Below are positions 1 to 8,843 of a stretch of DNA of 64,000 nt, one piece after another (positions within the stretch are counted from its first letter, which is position 1; every line of letters begins with the position of its first letter). Position numbers and translations under genes: made by a program. Under the pieces are notes generated by a model, which made no database searches, was not told where the DNA came from, and saw only the letters and a list, made by a program, of their open reading frames with translations. Origin of the DNA: Wolbachia endosymbiont (group A) of Longitarsus flavicornis (GTDB taxonomy: Bacteria; Pseudomonadota; Alphaproteobacteria; Rickettsiales; Anaplasmataceae); contig NZ_OZ008337.1 of the NCBI RefSeq assembly GCF_963931955.1, positions 744,001 through 808,000 on the forward strand, given 5' to 3'.

Positions 1-1907
1 ACTATGTTTTGATTTTCGTCATTTTCACTTGGCAACGGCATTATATTAGTTATAGTTTCACCATCGCTAAGCGGAAATATGTTAACAAGCGCTCTTCCAC
101 GTGCAGTTGGTTCTGCAAGAGGCAACTTATAAACCTTTAATCTATAGACTCGGCCAATATTAGAAAAGAATAAGAGGCTAGTGTGAGTATTTGTCACAAA
201 TAATTCTGTAATTACATCTTCTTCTTTTAATCCCTGTCCTAGCTTTCCTTTTCCACCACGACGCTGAGTTCTGTAGTGAGAAAGTTTCACACGCTTGATA
301 TAACCATTCATAGTTACGGTTATCACCATATCCTCTTGTGGAATGAGATCTTCAGCTTCAATGTCCGTATCTGATTCCTCTATTGAAGTTTTTCGCGGCA
401 CAGCAAATCTGTTCTTTATTTCTTGTAGATTGTTTTTTATTTCTTTCATCAACTTCTCTTCTGAGCCAAGAAAAGCGATATATTCTTTTATCAGGTTGAT
501 CATTGAACTTAGCTCAGCTTCTAATTTGTCTTTTTCAAGGCCTGTTAAACGCTGCAGTTTCATATCAAGGATAGCTTTAATTTGTAGCTCAGTTAATCTA
601 TACACTCCATCTTTCAAAAAGCTTGCGCTATCTGAAATCAACTCAATAATAGTGTTGATTTCATTCGAAGTTTTCCATTCTTTATTTAAAAGTTCTCTAC
701 TTGCTTCCGCAGGATCTTTTGCACCGCGGATGATTTTTATCACTTCATCTATGCTGAGAACCGCAATGTAGAGCCCTATATATATATGAGCTTTTTCTCT
801 CGTTTTTCTTAGACGAAATTCTGTTCTTCGAATTAGTACTTCTTTTCTAAAATCAACAAAAGCAGCTATGATTTCTTTTAACGACATCAAAGCAGGCCTG
901 TTGTTATTGAGTACTAAAGTGTTAACACTAAAACTACTTCTTAGTGGAGTTAGTCCCAATATTTGATTAAGTATAAAACTTGCTTCAGCATTTCTTCTGA
1001 GGTCAATTACTACTCTAATACCAGACTTATCGGACTCATCCCTAATTTCTGTTATACCATCAATTCTTTTTTCTTTTACAAGCTCACCTATCTTCTCAAT
1101 TAATTTTACTTTATTTACCTGATAAGGTATTTCATCAATCACTATTGCTTGCCTATCTTGTGGCAGGTCTTCTATGTGAGTCTTGCCTTGCACAACAATT
1201 GATCCACGACCAGTTGCAAATGCTGATTTTATTCCAGACCTTCCAAGAATTGTTCCCCCAGTTGGGAAATCCGGCCCTGGCATCACTTCAAGTAACTCAT
1301 CCAAAGTAACTTCAGGATTATCTACATATAATATACAAGCATCTATTATTTCTCCAAGATTATGAGAAGGAATATTGGTTGCCATACCAACTGCAACACC
1401 ACTTGCACCGTTTACCAATAGATTCGGAAACTCTGCAGGCAACACAACAGGCTCTGTTTCATTTCCATCGTAGTTTGGCCTAAAATCAACTGTATCTTCA
1501 TCAATATCATTCAGTAAAAAGTGCGACACTTTTTGAAGTCTTGCTTCTGTGTATCGCATTGAAGCTGGTGGATCTCCATCTATCGAACCAAAGTTACCTT
1601 GCCCATCAACAAGTGGTAAAAGAAGAGAAAAATCTTGAGCCATCCTGACCAAGGAATCGTAAATAGCTGCATCACCATGTGGGTGATATTTCCCCATTAC
1701 ATCCCCAACTATACGAGCCGCTTTTTTATATGGCTTACCGGCATCGAATCCAGCTCTCGACATTGCATATAATATGCGCCTATGAACAGGTTTAAATCCA
1801 TCCCGCACGTCAGGTATAGCCCGGCTTATGATAACGCTCATTGCGTAGGAGAGATAAGAATCTTCCAGCTCTTTTACTATTGAGATTGGTACTATATTAT
1901 CCTGCAT
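1..1907 (-). CDS. gyrA: DNA gyrase subunit A (3' end outside window)
   Basis: The minus strand reads open from an ATG at 1907 down to base 1, so the C-terminus lies outside the window. GyrA is the breakage-reunion subunit of DNA gyrase, which introduces negative supercoils with GyrB. The start MQDNIVPISIVKELEDSYL and the blocks SRAIPDVRDGLKPVHRRIL and GKYHPHGDAAIYDSLVRMAQ are typical. The catalytic tyrosine is in ASMRYTEARL, and the GyrA box QRRGGKGK begins the C-terminal DNA-wrapping domain. No frame disruption was seen over about 635 codons. Identification rests on direct translation and is very secure; the exact end cannot be seen. Confidence 0.97.
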   Translation of the reverse strand, partial: MQDNIVPISIVKELEDSYLSYAMSVIISRAIPDVRDGFKPVHRRILYAMSRAGFDAGKPYKKAARIVGDVMGKYHPHGDAAIYDSLVRMAQDFSLLLPLVDGQGNFGSIDGDPPASMRYTEARLQKVSHFLLNDIDEDTVDFRPNYDGNETEPVVLPAEFPNLLVNGASGVAVGMATNIPSHNLGEIIDACILYVDNPEVTLDELLEVMPGPDFPTGGTILGRSGIKSAFATGRGSIVVQGKTHIEDLPQDRQAIVIDEIPYQVNKVKLIEKIGELVKEKRIDGITEIRDESDKSGIRVVIDLRRNAEASFILNQILGLTPLRSSFSVNTLVLNNNRPALMSLKEIIAAFVDFRKEVLIRRTEFRLRKTREKAHIYIGLYIAVLSIDEVIKIIRGAKDPAEASRELLNKEWKTSNEINTIIELISDSASFLKDGVYRLTELQIKAILDMKLQRLTGLEKDKLEAELSSMINLIKEYIAFLGSEEKLMKEIKNNLQEIKNRFAVPRKTSIEESDTDIEAEDLIPQEDMVITVTMNGYIKRVKLSHYRTQRRGGKGKLGQGLKEEDVITELFVTNTHTSLLFFSNIGRVYRLKVYKLPLAEPTARGRALVNIFPLSDGETITNIMPLPSENDENQNI

Positions 1908-1959
1908 TTTCTATACTTTAATTGAAGTAATTAATAATACTAACATTCAGTTAAGCAAA

Positions 1960-2032
1960 TGGGCAATGACAGACTTGAACTGCCGACCTCCTCGGTGTAA
2001 ACGAGATGCTCTACCAGCTGAGCTAATTGCCC
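1960..2032 (-). tRNA. tRNA-Val (anticodon UAC)
   Basis: The minus strand folds into a complete 73-nt cloverleaf. The acceptor GGGCAAT pairs with ATTGCCC. The D arm is GCTC/GAGC and the anticodon stem TCTCG/CGAGG encloses loop TTTACAC (anticodon TAC). The T arm is GGCAG/CTGTC with loop TTCAAGT, and the discriminator is A. CCA is not encoded. The gene lies between gyrA and the TPR gene. Confidence 0.95.
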
Positions 2033-2113
2033 CTTTAGATCTAATTCTATAGCTCAATATTATTATTGTAAACAAAAATAGCGATAAATTAGATTTAGGT
2101 AAGCTATAAGCTT

Positions 2114-2917
2114 TTATGAAATCTTTGGGTGCGTGCTGTGAAGTTTTATAAATTTTAGTCTTGCTGTCACTTTGTATAAAGGTATTTTTTCACTCACATC
2201 TTTCGAAGTTGTAGCCATGTTCAACAACTTTAAGTAGAATATTGTAGCATTTTTAAAATCTGAAAGTTTATCTAGAATAACAGCTAAATTATAGGTATAA
2301 AAAATATTGTTTTCATCAAGGGAAATAGCAGTTATCATATACTCTTTACCTTTTACATAATCCTCCTTTTTCATATAAATCAGACCTAAATTTGCTAATA
2401 AAGGAGCATAATTTTTATGTATATCATACAATTTTAACATTTCACTCAACGCCAGATCAGGATCATATTGTGAGATTATCGTCAGAAAATTTTTTAATAT
2501 GTAAGGGTTACTAGGGTATTCTTTTAACAGTCTTGTGTAAATCTCTACAGCTTTTTTGTATTCTTTATTAGCGTAATAAATATTCCCTAGTCCAATCAAA
2601 GCATTTTTATGATAAGGAAACTTTGCGATAATCTGATTAAGGAGAGAAATAGCTGTTTCATTATCTCCTAACTCAAAGGAATCTTTTGCTTTTTTTAAAG
2701 TAGAGTATATGTCAAAACTCTTGCCAGAATTCTGCGAAATTTTGATATTAAATTTGTCACTTTTTCTCTCAATAACATCAAGATCTTTATATTTTTTATC
2801 AGCTTTTATATGCTTGACAATACTATCAAAGGCCTTTTGTATCTCCAAATTTTCACTAGCATAGGTAACAGAAGACCTCCATAAAATCACAACGCAAATT
2901 AACATGCAGATAAACAT
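2114..2917 (-). CDS. secreted or membrane-anchored TPR-repeat protein
   Basis: This gene encodes about 267 residues from the ATG at 2917; a GTG at 2989 would add 24 residues. I prefer 2917 because it puts a hydrophobic signal or anchor segment (MFICMLICVVILW) at the N-terminus. Downstream are tetratricopeptide-like repeats, for example ALIGLGNIYYANKEYKKAVEIY, then similar 34-residue units around YAPLLANLGLIYMKKEDY and IFYTYNLAVILDKLSDFKNA. TPRs mediate protein-protein contacts; periplasmic TPR proteins often help envelope assembly. The client is unknown. It stands alone, downstream of tRNA-Val on the same strand. Family assignment is confident, function is not. Confidence 0.75.
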   Translation of the reverse strand: MFICMLICVVILWRSSVTYASENLEIQKAFDSIVKHIKADKKYKDLDVIERKSDKFNIKISQNSGKSFDIYSTLKKAKDSFELGDNETAISLLNQIIAKFPYHKNALIGLGNIYYANKEYKKAVEIYTRLLKEYPSNPYILKNFLTIISQYDPDLALSEMLKLYDIHKNYAPLLANLGLIYMKKEDYVKGKEYMITAISLDENNIFYTYNLAVILDKLSDFKNATIFYLKLLNMATTSKDVSEKIPLYKVTARLKFIKLHSTHPKIS

Positions 2918-3157
2918 AGGTCCTAGTGTTGTGGCATTGGCTGCAGCGTGTAACCAGTAAACCTTATTTCTTTGAGCTATGCGTAACACATTACAAATTC
3001 ATAAATGCTAAATTACCTATCTCATACAATAATAAAGATATTATTAATTAGCGGGACGAACATGCTGTGTAGCTTTTCAGAAGGCATTTATCTTTTGTCT
3101 TCCATATTTCGCTTTATTTCCACAAAAATGCTTCAATTTATCTTAACATTTTGTCAA

Positions 3158-3547
3158 CTACCTTTGTAGATTTAAAAGGGCATTTTTACATATTCCATAT
3201 GGCTTCCAGCTGCACCCTTCACATGCGTACTCGAATTTCTTTAAAGACATTTTCTCTCTAATCTTTTCTACCGCTTCACTCCAGGTCAAAGTCTCGCCAA
3301 TTTTAATTCCTAAAATTTCCATATGCCTTCTATCTAGCTCTAAAACTTTAGCTTGTGTGGTGCATTTACCTTGTTTAGTCTGGTTTGGGCAAGCACTACA
3401 AATACTATCAAGATTGCCAACTACTTCGATTTGAGTACTAACCACTTCACTTGCTATCTTTTTATAATTTTCTACAAAACCCTGAGAATACCCATATCCC
3501 CGAAACGCGAGGGTGCACATGAAATGATGAGGGCGAAACTTTATCAT
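3158..3547 (-). CDS. DUF1284-family cysteine-rich protein
   Basis: This gene encodes 129 residues starting MIKFRPHHFMCTLAFRG, the characteristic opening of DUF1284 proteins. Cysteines are clustered in SICSACPN and CEGCSWKPYGIC, which suggests metal or Fe-S binding (inference). The open frame extends upstream to 3664, but that part is simply the bioY 3' end read in another frame. The ATG at 3547 overlaps the bioY stop by 4 bp (ATGA), so translational coupling is likely and this start is preferred. The function of the family is unknown; the coupling hints at a link with biotin uptake, but that is only positional evidence. Confidence 0.8.
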   Translation of the reverse strand: MIKFRPHHFMCTLAFRGYGYSQGFVENYKKIASEVVSTQIEVVGNLDSICSACPNQTKQGKCTTQAKVLELDRRHMEILGIKIGETLTWSEAVEKIREKMSLKKFEYACEGCSWKPYGICKNALLNLQR

Positions 3548-4071
3548 TTTTTCAAATATTGCAAAGCCGCTACAAGTAGAAAAATTTTTACCAAACCAGG
3601 AAGGATAAATGGTAAAACACCCACCATTATTGCTTGTCTCAGACCCAAGTAAACAGCAAGCCAACTAACACCACAAATAAAGATTATAACTGTACCAGCC
3701 AGACAACTTAAAGAGTTACACACAAATGATTTATACTTAGAGTTCAGTAATTCATTTACTTTGCTCATTACCATAACGGCAGCTAAACAGCCAATTAAAT
3801 ATCCACCTGTTGGTCCGAGAAAAATGTGATAACCACCAGAAAAATTCGCAAGAACAGGCAATCCTGCTGCACCAAGTGATAGATATGTAAGCACAGAATA
3901 GAATGCTGTTCTGCGGTTAAATTTAAGCCCAATAAGCATTACTCCTAAAGTTTGCAATGTGATAGGCACAGGCTGCAATGGTATGCTTATTTGAGCCATC
4001 AAGAATAAAAGTAAAATGCAAGACAATATTTCAGCCAGTGTTGATCTACTGCTAGATTGTGTTATAAACAT
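3544..4071 (-). CDS. bioY: biotin transporter BioY (ECF S-component)
   Basis: BioY is the integral-membrane substrate-binding component for biotin uptake. This 175-residue protein has about six hydrophobic segments and the family blocks QISIPLQPVPITLQTLGVMLIG and FLGPTGGYLIGCLAAVMV. No EcfA or EcfT partner lies nearby, so it may act alone or with shared ECF subunits encoded elsewhere. It is followed by the DUF1284 gene with a 4-bp overlap. The upstream region is only about 73 bp before the IS5 element at 4145, so the insertion sits at or near its promoter. Wolbachia without a biotin synthesis operon would depend on such uptake; no bio synthesis gene is visible here. Confidence 0.93.
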   Translation of the reverse strand: MFITQSSSRSTLAEILSCILLLFLMAQISIPLQPVPITLQTLGVMLIGLKFNRRTAFYSVLTYLSLGAAGLPVLANFSGGYHIFLGPTGGYLIGCLAAVMVMSKVNELLNSKYKSFVCNSLSCLAGTVIIFICGVSWLAVYLGLRQAIMVGVLPFILPGLVKIFLLVAALQYLKK

Positions 4072-4152
4072 ACCTTCCCAATAAAAATAACTTATTAAAT
4101 GTAATATATGTGTATGAGAGGTTTTGCAATTTAAATTTTGCTTAGAACCTGT

Positions 4153-4684
4153 TCATAATCTTTTGAGGAACAAAGCAGTGAAAGCAAGAACTACCATTTG
4201 CAAGCTGGTGTTGAGTTTACGCTCGCAATTTTTCCATAACCGTCTACATTTTTCCAACCAAGCAAAAGAACGCTCTACAACCCATCTTTTTGGCAATACA
4301 GCAAAGGTATGTAATTCACTGCGTTTTATTACCTCAACAGTTGCACCAATAGTTGCTTTTATTTGTGTTGCAAAATTCTCTCCCGTATAGCCTGCATCAA
4401 CCAGTACATTTTTAACTCCCGAGAGGTTTTCTTTTGCATTTTCTACCATTCTCACAGCACTGCTACGGTCAGTTATCTCTGCTGTTGTTACATAAATTGC
4501 ATGTGGCAAACCTTGCGTATCTACTGCAATATGGCGTTTTATTCCTGAAATCTTTTTGCCTGCATCGTAGCCTTTTTCTTCAGCAGTATCTGCATTTTTT
4601 ACACTCTGTGCATCAATTATGCAGAAGCTGGTTTTTTCTTTCCGACCATTGTTTTGTCGGACTACGCCAACTATTTTTTTTTAA
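4153..4684 (-). CDS. IS5 transposase, C-terminal catalytic frame (orfB)
   Basis: This is the catalytic part of the DDE transposase, read after a +1 shift at the A9 run (4674-4682). The first Asp is in SFCIIDAQSVKNADTAEEKG, the second in VLVDAGYTGENF and the Glu in VVERSFAWLEKCRRLWKNCE. Starting only at the internal methionine (4509) would leave out the first catalytic Asp, so a fused product is more likely to be active. The stop is at 4153, 8 bp from the element end. The region upstream of the first in-frame ATG has no separate start, which also argues for frameshift expression. Confidence 0.8.
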
Positions 4685-4945
4685 CACCAGCTCCAGAACA
4701 CTTTCTTTATTTGCATCTGGTTTTTCACTCCACTTCTTAAAATAGTCGTAACAATTGCGCCATTTTGGAAACTCTTTTGGTAGCATTCTCCACTGACAAA
4801 CGCTTTTCAGAACGTATAACACTCCACAAAATACATCATACAAATCAAGTTTTCTTGGTTTTGTTTTTTTTCTACAGGACTCTAGATCTGGTAATATAAT
4901 CTCAAATCTTTCCCGACTTATATTACTTGGGTATAAACTCCTCAT
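4613..4945 (-). CDS. IS5 transposase, N-terminal frame (orfA)
   Basis: This frame encodes 110 residues starting MRSLYPSNISRERFEIILP. It is the N-terminal DNA-binding part of IS5/IS1031-type transposases (DUF4096-like), with LDLYDVFCGVLYVLKSVCQWRMLP and a conserved FPKWRNCYDYFKKW block. The last ~22 codons after a run of nine A residues on the coding strand (4674-4682) are probably out-of-frame sequence: skipping one A at that run gives IVGVVRQNNGRKEKTSFCIID, which contains the first catalytic Asp and continues into orfB. Frameshifting or transcript slippage is therefore the likely route to full transposase. Confidence 0.85.
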   Translation of the reverse strand: MRSLYPSNISRERFEIILPDLESCRKKTKPRKLDLYDVFCGVLYVLKSVCQWRMLPKEFPKWRNCYDYFKKWSEKPDANKESVLELVLKKNSWRSPTKQWSERKNQLLHN

Positions 4946-5052
4946 ATATCCTAACTTATATACATTATCTCTTAGTTTATTCCTTTCTTGAGATCATGTA
5001 CAGGTTCTTATATTGTGCTACAATGAATTATTTATGCACTATTAAATTAAAA

Positions 5053-5610
5053 ATGATGAGTAAACAAGATCTATTATCGTTGATGAAAGCAAGACACAGC
5101 GGACGTTCATACGATCCTACAAGAGCAATATCTCAGGAAGACATGGATATTTTAATGGAAGCTGTAAGGCTGACTCCCTCATGTTTTGGTGATGAACCCT
5201 GGAGATACGTAATATGCAACAAACAGAACAATCAAAGCGCATGGGAAAAGCTGCTAAATTGCCTTGATGAATCTAATCAAAAATGGGCAAAAGATGCACA
5301 AATACTAATTATATCTCTAAGCGCTAAGAATTTCCGTAAATCTGACAAAGGTGAAAATTTTTGGGCTAATCATGATACTGGTGCAGCAAATTATGGACTT
5401 ATGTTACAAGCTGCAGTTATGAACTTAATGGCCCATCAAATGGGTGGATTTGATAGAGATAAAATAGTGAAAGAGTTCAATATACCCAATGACTTTAACG
5501 TAATGTCAGTGATAGCGGTTGGTTACGAAGAAGAGGGTGCTGAAATCAAGGAGAAGAAAAGAAGACCAATAGAAGAAATATTTTTTTATGATGAGTGGCC
5601 AAGGTCCTGA
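5053..5610 (+). CDS. nitroreductase-family protein
   Basis: This gene encodes 185 residues from MMSKQDLLSLMKARHSGRSYD. The Arg-Ser pair and the segment TPSCFGDEPWRYVICN match the FMN-binding N-terminus of nitroreductases, flavoenzymes that reduce nitro compounds or quinones with NAD(P)H. FDRDKIVKEFNIPNDFNVM and AVGYEEEGAE are the usual C-terminal blocks. The frame stays open upstream into the IS, but that start (4927) lies inside the mobile element and is rejected; an ATG at 5023 is a further option. The IS ends 45 bp upstream, so its promoter may have been altered. The 3' end overlaps dapF by 23 bp. Confidence 0.88.
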   Translation: MMSKQDLLSLMKARHSGRSYDPTRAISQEDMDILMEAVRLTPSCFGDEPWRYVICNKQNNQSAWEKLLNCLDESNQKWAKDAQILIISLSAKNFRKSDKGENFWANHDTGAANYGLMLQAAVMNLMAHQMGGFDRDKIVKEFNIPNDFNVMSVIAVGYEEEGAEIKEKKRRPIEEIFFYDEWPRS

Positions 5611-6379
5611 AAATTTTATCAAGATGCATGGTACTGGCAATAATTTTGTTATTATAGACTCACGTTCAACAAACAATTTAGACTGGAACTATAGACAAAT
5701 TGCTGATCAAAGCAGTTGTGATCAAGTGATAATTATAACAATGTCTAATGCTGCAGACTGCTTTATGCATATCTATAATGCTGATGGTAGCAAAGCTGAA
5801 ATGTGCGGAAATGCAGCACGTTGCGTTGGATATTTGCTAATGTCAGAAAAAGGTGCTGAGTATATCACTATTGAGCTGGTAAACAAACGCATTTTAGAGT
5901 GTTTTAAAGTGGGTGATAAATCCATAAAGGTTAACATGGGTAAACCTTTGCTAAAATGGCATAAAATTCCCTTGTCTACTGAGTGTGACACTCTTCACTT
6001 ACCTATAGAGCTTGAAATGCTAAAAGATCCTGTTGCAGTAAATATTGGTAATCCTCACATAGTTTTTTTTGTTGATAGCGTAAATGAAATACCATTGCAA
6101 AGTTTAGGACCAAAGCTAGAAAATCACGCATTATTTCCTCAGAAAATTAATGTTAGTATTGCACAAGTTGAAAAGTCTGGAGAAATAGCTTTAAGAGTTT
6201 GGGAAAGAGGTACAGGCATTACTGCATCATGCGGTAGTGCAGCCTGTGCGGCACTTGTTGCATCCACACTACGTGGATATCTGACTGCCCAACAGACTTC
6301 AGTAGATTTACCAGGAGGTAAGTTATTAATCGAATGGGCAAATAACGTATTCATGACCGGTGATATAGGGTTTTTGTGA
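5588..6379 (+). CDS. dapF: diaminopimelate epimerase
   Basis: DapF interconverts LL- and meso-diaminopimelate, the cross-linking residue precursor in peptidoglycan and the last intermediate before lysine. It has 263 residues with FIKMHGTGNNFVIIDSR at the start, the first catalytic cysteine in EMCGNAARCVGYL and the second in TGITASCGSAACAALV. Both cysteines are present, so the enzyme looks active. It starts inside the nitroreductase 3' end (23-bp overlap), suggesting co-transcription. Wolbachia retains a lipid II pathway despite lacking a conventional wall, which explains the gene's presence. Confidence 0.96.
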   Translation: MMSGQGPENFIKMHGTGNNFVIIDSRSTNNLDWNYRQIADQSSCDQVIIITMSNAADCFMHIYNADGSKAEMCGNAARCVGYLLMSEKGAEYITIELVNKRILECFKVGDKSIKVNMGKPLLKWHKIPLSTECDTLHLPIELEMLKDPVAVNIGNPHIVFFVDSVNEIPLQSLGPKLENHALFPQKINVSIAQVEKSGEIALRVWERGTGITASCGSAACAALVASTLRGYLTAQQTSVDLPGGKLLIEWANNVFMTGDIGFL

Positions 6380-6387
6380 CCCCAATT

Positions 6388-7263
6388 CTAGTGATGCATT
6401 ACTTCCAATACCTTCTTACCAATCACTGCAGGGGTTTCAGCAATTGCAATCCCGGCGCTCCGCATAACTTCTAGTTTTGCACCAGCACTTCCACCACTGG
6501 AAGAGATGATTGCTCCAGCGTGTCCCATACGTCTTCCTGGAGGTGCCGTTTGGCCTGCTACAAAACCAACGATTGGCTTTTTAGTTTTTTCTGTTTTCAC
6601 AAAATGTGATACATCTTCTTCTTCGTTTCCACCTATTTCACCAATAACTACAATACCATGAGTATCGTCATCTTTTAAAAAGAGCTCCATACAGTCAACA
6701 AATGTCATACCATGAACTGGATCCCCCCCAATTCCGATACATGTGGATTGACCAAGACCAACAGCGGTTGTTTGTGCTACTGCCTCGTAAGTTAAAGTTC
6801 CGGAGCGAGACATAATTCCTATGTGTCCACGCTTATGGATATGGCCAGGCATAATTCCTATTTTGCACTCTTCAGGCGTAATAATTCCCGGGCAGTTGGG
6901 ACCAACCAATCGACTTTTTGAATCAACAAGCGCGCGCTTAACTTTCACCATATCAAGTATAGGAATGCCCTCTGTAATACAAACTATCAATTCTATTTTT
7001 GCATCTATTGCTTCAAGTATTGCAGCAGCAGCAAATTTAGCAGGTACATATATAACTGTAGCATTTGCACCGGTTTTTTCTTTGGCTTCTGCTACAGTAT
7101 TAAAAACCGGTAAACTAAGGTGAGTGCTACCACCCTTTCCAGGAGTTACACCGCCAACCATTTTCGTCCCGTAGTCAATAGCTTGCTCTGAATGAAACGT
7201 ACCTTGTGCACCAGTAAAACCCTGGCATATTAATCTTGTATCTTTGTTTACTAAAACGGACAT
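6388..7263 (-). CDS. sucD: succinyl-CoA synthetase alpha subunit
   Basis: SucD with SucC converts succinyl-CoA to succinate with substrate-level formation of ATP or GTP in the TCA cycle. It has 291 residues. The N-terminal CoA-binding Rossmann domain contains GFTGAQGTFHSEQAIDYGT, and the phosphorylated active-site histidine lies in RRMGHAGAIISSSGG. The length is typical. It begins 3 bp after the sucC stop, so the two form an operon in the order sucC-sucD. It converges on dapF, with 8 bp between stops. Confidence 0.97.
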   Translation of the reverse strand: MSVLVNKDTRLICQGFTGAQGTFHSEQAIDYGTKMVGGVTPGKGGSTHLSLPVFNTVAEAKEKTGANATVIYVPAKFAAAAILEAIDAKIELIVCITEGIPILDMVKVKRALVDSKSRLVGPNCPGIITPEECKIGIMPGHIHKRGHIGIMSRSGTLTYEAVAQTTAVGLGQSTCIGIGGDPVHGMTFVDCMELFLKDDDTHGIVVIGEIGGNEEEDVSHFVKTEKTKKPIVGFVAGQTAPPGRRMGHAGAIISSSGGSAGAKLEVMRSAGIAIAETPAVIGKKVLEVMHH

Positions 7264-7266
7264 GCT

Positions 7267-8406
7267 TTATTTTACCTCTTTTACTATCTTTTGCGCAGCA
7301 TCACCCAGTTCATCTGCAGCAATAATATTTAATCCTGACTCTTCTAAGATTTTTTTTCCTTCTTCAAAATTAGTACCTGATAATCTAACCACTAGAGGAA
7401 CTTTAATGCTCATTTCTTTTGCAGCCGCAACAATTCCACTTGCGATAATATCGCAACGCATTATACCACCAAATATGTTAACCAGAATTCCTTTTACGTT
7501 GCTATCAGACAATATGATTTTAAATGCTTCAGTTACAGTTTCTTTACTCGCTCCACCACCAACATCCAAAAAGTTAGCAGGCTCTGCTCCGTAGTATTTT
7601 ATTATATCCATTGTTGCCATAGCAAGACCTGCACCATTTACCATGCAACCAATACTGCCATCCATTTTGATGTAACTGAGCCCATACTTTGAAGCCTCTA
7701 TCTCTTCTTTCACTTCTTCATCATAATCACGAAGTTCCATAATTTCTGGGTGACGATATAAAGCATTATCATCGAAATTAATTTTCGCATCGAGCGCAAT
7801 AAAATCTCCAGAACTTGTTTCAACCAGTGGATTAATTTCAATTTGGCTCGCATCAGTTGCAATAAACGCATCATATATATTTTTTGCAACATTTGTTATT
7901 TTTTCTATTTGTTCTGGACTCAAATGAAAACTGCTGCTATCAAAACTTGTAGCAGAATCAATATCAAATTTCACAATTTTTGCGGGAGAATTTTTCGCCA
8001 CTTCTTCAATGTCCATTCCACCTTCTGAGGAAAATATGAATATTGGCCTACTGAGCTTCGGGTCGATTACCAGGCTTAAATAATACTCTTTCTTAATGCT
8101 TGAGCCTTCTTCAACGTACACTTTTCTTACTTGCTGCCCGCTTGGCCCTGTTTGATGAGTAACTAAAGTCATACCAATCATGTCCTTTACAAACTGTTGA
8201 GCTTCTTCAGCTGACTTTGCTAGCTTTACGCCACCGGCTTTACCCCTACCACCTGCATGAATTTGAGCTTTAACTACAAACACGTCAGATTTTAATTGAC
8301 TTACTTGAGTCTTTACTTCTTCCGCAGATGTAGCAACAAAACCTTTTGGCACTGGAACATTAAATTTATGCAAAACTTCTTTCGCTTGATATTCGTGAAT
8401 ATTCAT
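7267..8406 (-). CDS. sucC: succinyl-CoA synthetase beta subunit
   Basis: This is the 379-residue nucleotide-binding subunit of succinyl-CoA synthetase. The ATP-grasp N-terminal half starts MNIHEYQAKEVLHKFNVPVP and includes KAQIHAGGRGKAGGVKLAKS. The C-terminal CoA-ligase half contains FLDVGGGASKETVTEAFKII and VNIFGGIMRCDIIASGI. The length is close to the usual 385-390. It lies immediately upstream of sucD in the same operon. No abnormality was seen. Confidence 0.97.
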   Translation of the reverse strand: MNIHEYQAKEVLHKFNVPVPKGFVATSAEEVKTQVSQLKSDVFVVKAQIHAGGRGKAGGVKLAKSAEEAQQFVKDMIGMTLVTHQTGPSGQQVRKVYVEEGSSIKKEYYLSLVIDPKLSRPIFIFSSEGGMDIEEVAKNSPAKIVKFDIDSATSFDSSSFHLSPEQIEKITNVAKNIYDAFIATDASQIEINPLVETSSGDFIALDAKINFDDNALYRHPEIMELRDYDEEVKEEIEASKYGLSYIKMDGSIGCMVNGAGLAMATMDIIKYYGAEPANFLDVGGGASKETVTEAFKIILSDSNVKGILVNIFGGIMRCDIIASGIVAAAKEMSIKVPLVVRLSGTNFEEGKKILEESGLNIIAADELGDAAQKIVKEVK

Positions 8407-8443
8407 AAAATAACCAATGATAAACTATTAACTTGAGTACAAA

Positions 8444-8644
8444 CTACCAACCATAACGCTGCCTTCTGCACTCTTGTTGGTACCTCTTTTTTTTAGCTTC
8501 AGCTTTCTTTTTAGCTCTTTTTTCTGATTTTTTTTCATGATATTGTTTTTTCATTTTCAACCCTCTTCCTTCCTTTTGAATTGTTTTTTTCAATACTGGA
8601 AGAGCTCTGTCTACATCACCATAATGGACTGATACTTCTATCAA
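8444..8644 (-). CDS. rpsU: 30S ribosomal protein S21
   Basis: S21 is a small basic protein of the 30S subunit that helps initiation. The 66-residue product begins MIEVSVHYGDVDRALPVLKK and ends in a very Lys/Arg-rich tail (KKSEKRAKKKAEAKKKRYQQ), both characteristic. AGGAGG-like purines (GGAGGTATAG) lie just upstream of the start on the coding strand. It is on the same strand as sucCD, 37 bp upstream. Confidence 0.93.
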   Translation of the reverse strand: MIEVSVHYGDVDRALPVLKKTIQKEGRGLKMKKQYHEKKSEKRAKKKAEAKKKRYQQECRRQRYGW

Positions 8645-8843
8645 ACTCTATACCTCCTTCGGTAATCATTTCAAAATCTATTTATAAATTAGAAAATTAA
8701 CATTGTCAATTATTTTATAAACTTGAGCGTTAAAATGTAATATGCCATAATTTACATGGTAAATAATGTCATTCCAGTATCAGCTACTTGCTTACTGATG
8801 GAGATTGCTCTTATGTTACAGCGTTTTTACAATTATACTAACA

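Larger units (their letters stand above)
4145..5007 (-). mobile_element. IS5-family insertion sequence, copy 1 (863 bp)
   Basis: The ends are imperfect inverted repeats: GAACCTGTTCATAATCT on the left, and the reverse complement of the right end gives GAACCTGTACATGATCT. The trinucleotide TTA flanks both sides (4142-4144 and 5008-5010), a TNA-type 3-bp target duplication typical of the IS1031-like branch of IS5. A copy with no difference that I can see is at 61395-62257. The element carries a two-frame DDE transposase on the minus strand. It has inserted between bioY and the nitroreductase gene, which are divergently transcribed. The intact ends and duplication indicate a recent insertion. Confidence 0.93.

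Noticed and set aside
4927..5052. Longer nitroreductase frame starting inside the IS
   Set aside because: The extra residues come from the IS5 end and are not homologous to the family; the ATG at 5053 gives the normal N-terminus.
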